This document shows, in pieces, positions 62,823-64,000 of a DNA stretch of 64,000 nucleotides. Source of the DNA: DATMER01 sp963844885 (GTDB lineage: Bacteria; Acidobacteriota; Thermoanaerobaculia; Multivoradales; UBA5704); assembly GCA_963844885.1 (NCBI GenBank), contig CAWJQA010000006.1, positions 434,001 to 498,000 of the forward strand. The letters are read 5' to 3'. Position 1 is the first letter of the stretch, and every line of letters begins with the position of its first letter. The notes beneath the pieces are model-generated. The model made no database searches, was not told the origin of the DNA, and saw only the letters and a list, made by a program, of their open reading frames with translations. Made by a program: the position numbers and the translations under genes.

Positions 62823-64000
62823 TCAAGGCAGATCGTTCCAGTTCAGGATCACGTTGTACACGAACCGGAAGTCCGACAGATTCAGGTAGCGCTGGAGCGG
62901 GTTGAAGGCAAACAAGATCACCCGCCCCTTGCCCGACGGCACCTCCAGGATGGCTGGCTTGCCGTCGACCGCGGCCTCGTCCTTGACCAGGCCGGAGAGA
63001 ACCAGGCGGTTGTCCTCGGGCTCTTTCTTGACTTCGGGCTTCGCGGGGGGCTCGGACGCCGCGGGCGCCTCCGGCAGGTCCGCATCCTCGACCTCGATGG
63101 CCTCCGTGGAAGCCGGCGCCGGCTTGACCTCCTCCTCCCCGACCTTCTTCGTGCCGAACTGGACCACCACCCAGCCGCGGTCCCGGTCGGCCACGTCGTA
63201 CAGCGGACCGTTGCCGCGGAACACGCTGGTCCTCTCCTCGTAGCCGTAGGCGATGGGGTTCTCCGGCCGCAGCACCTTGGCGCGCAGCTCCGAGCCCGGC
63301 GTGTTCGGTCCGTCCGACTCCCGCACCCGGCGCACCATGCCGCCCTCGACCGCCACCGTGCCGGCGTTGTCCAGCGCCACCAGCACGCCGCCGCCCTCCA
63401 CGAAGCGGCGCAGGTTCATCAGCCCCTCCAGGCCCATGCCGCCCGTGATGTCGTCCGCGCCGTCGGGGATGCCCTGGCTCGGATAGTCGGCCGACGTGCT
63501 GTAGGGCAGGGGGCCGAAGGCGGGATCGACGCCGTAGACCAGGTCCGAGAAATCCCCGAAATGGTTGGGGAAGAGGATGACGTCGAAACGCTCTCCCAGG
63601 CCGCCGCGCCGCAGGTCGGCGTCGCTGATCAGCGTGTACTCCAGCCCCTCCTGGTCCAGGGTGTAGCGCGCCCACCCGGCGTCCTGGGTGGAGGTCCACG
63701 TGTGGAGCAGCGCCACCCGCGGCAGGTCCACCACGTGGCGGCGGACGTCCGGGATCGTGGCCACGGCCCTGAACGTCAAGGCCAGCCGCGCCGCCAGATC
63801 CTCCACCGCCTCGCGCGGCGCCTGGACGATCCAGCTCCCCGGCGGATACTTGATCCCGTTCACCTCGAACGCGGCCTCGGCCGCGTCCACCTGGTTCGTG
63901 CCCAGCTTCAGGCGCGCCCGCAGGAGCGCATTCTGGCCCGTGTCCGCCAGCAGGAAAAGATCGCCTTCGCCTTCGACGCGGCCGGCCAGGGAGACGTCCG
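62823..64000 (-). CDS. C-terminal part of an M14 zinc carboxypeptidase-type protein, 5' end beyond the window
   Basis: About 392 residues are visible and the frame is open at the right edge. The visible part has no zinc motif. It has a Rossmann-like glutamine-amidotransferase-type domain (RVALLHTWTSTQDAGWARYT; LRRFVEGGGVLVALDNAGTV), an acidic linker, and an end GKGRVILFAFNPLQRYLNLS, DFRFVYNVILNWNDLP. This arrangement is the usual C-terminus of large M14-family carboxypeptidases of Acidobacteriota, which are exported. The catalytic domain should lie to the right of the window. The final assignment is inference from that family layout. Confidence 0.6.
   Translation of the reverse strand, partial: DVSLAGRVEGEGDLFLLADTGQNALLRARLKLGTNQVDAAEAAFEVNGIKYPPGSWIVQAPREAVEDLAARLALTFRAVATIPDVRRHVVDLPRVALLHTWTSTQDAGWARYTLDQEGLEYTLISDADLRRGGLGERFDVILFPNHFGDFSDLVYGVDPAFGPLPYSTSADYPSQGIPDGADDITGGMGLEGLMNLRRFVEGGGVLVALDNAGTVAVEGGMVRRVRESDGPNTPGSELRAKVLRPENPIAYGYEERTSVFRGNGPLYDVADRDRGWVVVQFGTKKVGEEEVKPAPASTEAIEVEDADLPEAPAASEPPAKPEVKKEPEDNRLVLSGLVKDEAAVDGKPAILEVPSGKGRVILFAFNPLQRYLNLSDFRFVYNVILNWNDLP

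Overview
The window is high-GC DNA (roughly two thirds G+C by eye) from a Gram-negative-type bacterium. Lipoproteins with LolB-like context, multihaem cytochrome c, MurJ, SpoVG, ASPIC/UnbV (CRTAC1-like) secreted proteins, M14-type exopeptidases and a recurrent C-terminal domain on a secreted esterase point to Acidobacteriota, most likely a Thermoanaerobaculia-like lineage. That placement is inference from gene content. No rRNA is present. The only RNA gene seen is a tRNA-Gln. About a dozen genes carry single-base frame breaks, including the essential prs gene, and a dense cluster lies at 28.2-31.6 kb. Most of these breaks probably reflect consensus errors in an assembled genome rather than decay, so they are annotated as genes with a frame break.

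Layout. 0-3.3 kb: end of an isoprenylcysteine-methyltransferase-like gene, a small lipoprotein, an exported TPR protein and a secreted protein. 3.4-12.8 kb: an eight-gene minus-strand operon with nearly every junction overlapping by 4 nt. It interleaves the three subunits of a molybdenum hydroxylase and a CoxG-like protein with an amidase, FdrA/AllF-like and DUF1116/AllG-like proteins and a cyclase-family hydrolase. This is the best candidate for an undescribed catabolic system, probably for a nitrogenous ring compound. 12.9-21.2 kb: htpX, a secreted beta-helix protein, a TlpA-like thioredoxin, a coupled CRTAC1 protein plus pentahaem-cytochrome/TPR protein, and a secreted esterase. 21.3-23.0 kb: a low-GC accessory island with DUF2442, a membrane protein and a Ymh/HEPN-like protein, followed by a 21-bp repeat array encoding a heptad coiled coil.

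24-33.5 kb: an FAD oxidoreductase, RNase E/G, a fused alpha-beta 2-oxoacid dehydrogenase E1 and a pair of amidohydrolases. 33.5-42.2 kb: a hairpin cluster, a methyltransferase, then a conserved informational block read leftward: TPR protein, LolB-like lipoprotein, spoVG, tRNA-Gln, prs, rplY, pth, rpsF, rpsR, rplI. It matches the classical lolB-ispE-prs-rplY-pth arrangement except that ispE is absent. 42.3-49 kb: a GspE-N-domain protein, HU/IHF, a site-2 protease, dtd, ssb, an acyl-CoA ligase and nagZ. 49-56 kb: divergent mutS and tsaB, then rimI, DUF465, psd, pssA and an Asd-like protein lacking the catalytic cysteine. 56-64 kb: a VapBC-like pair, a truncated Uma2 gene, two hybrid histidine kinases downstream of murJ, and the end of an M14-peptidase-like protein.

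Two cross-cutting patterns stand out. At least eight start codons lie only 6-9 nt downstream of a TANNNT -10-like hexamer, suggesting leaderless transcripts. Several families of short palindromic or tandem repeats (AAAGGAC-type, CCCTCTCCCCCG hairpins, TGGGGA hairpins, and a 27-bp palindrome inside fdrA) are scattered between and within genes.
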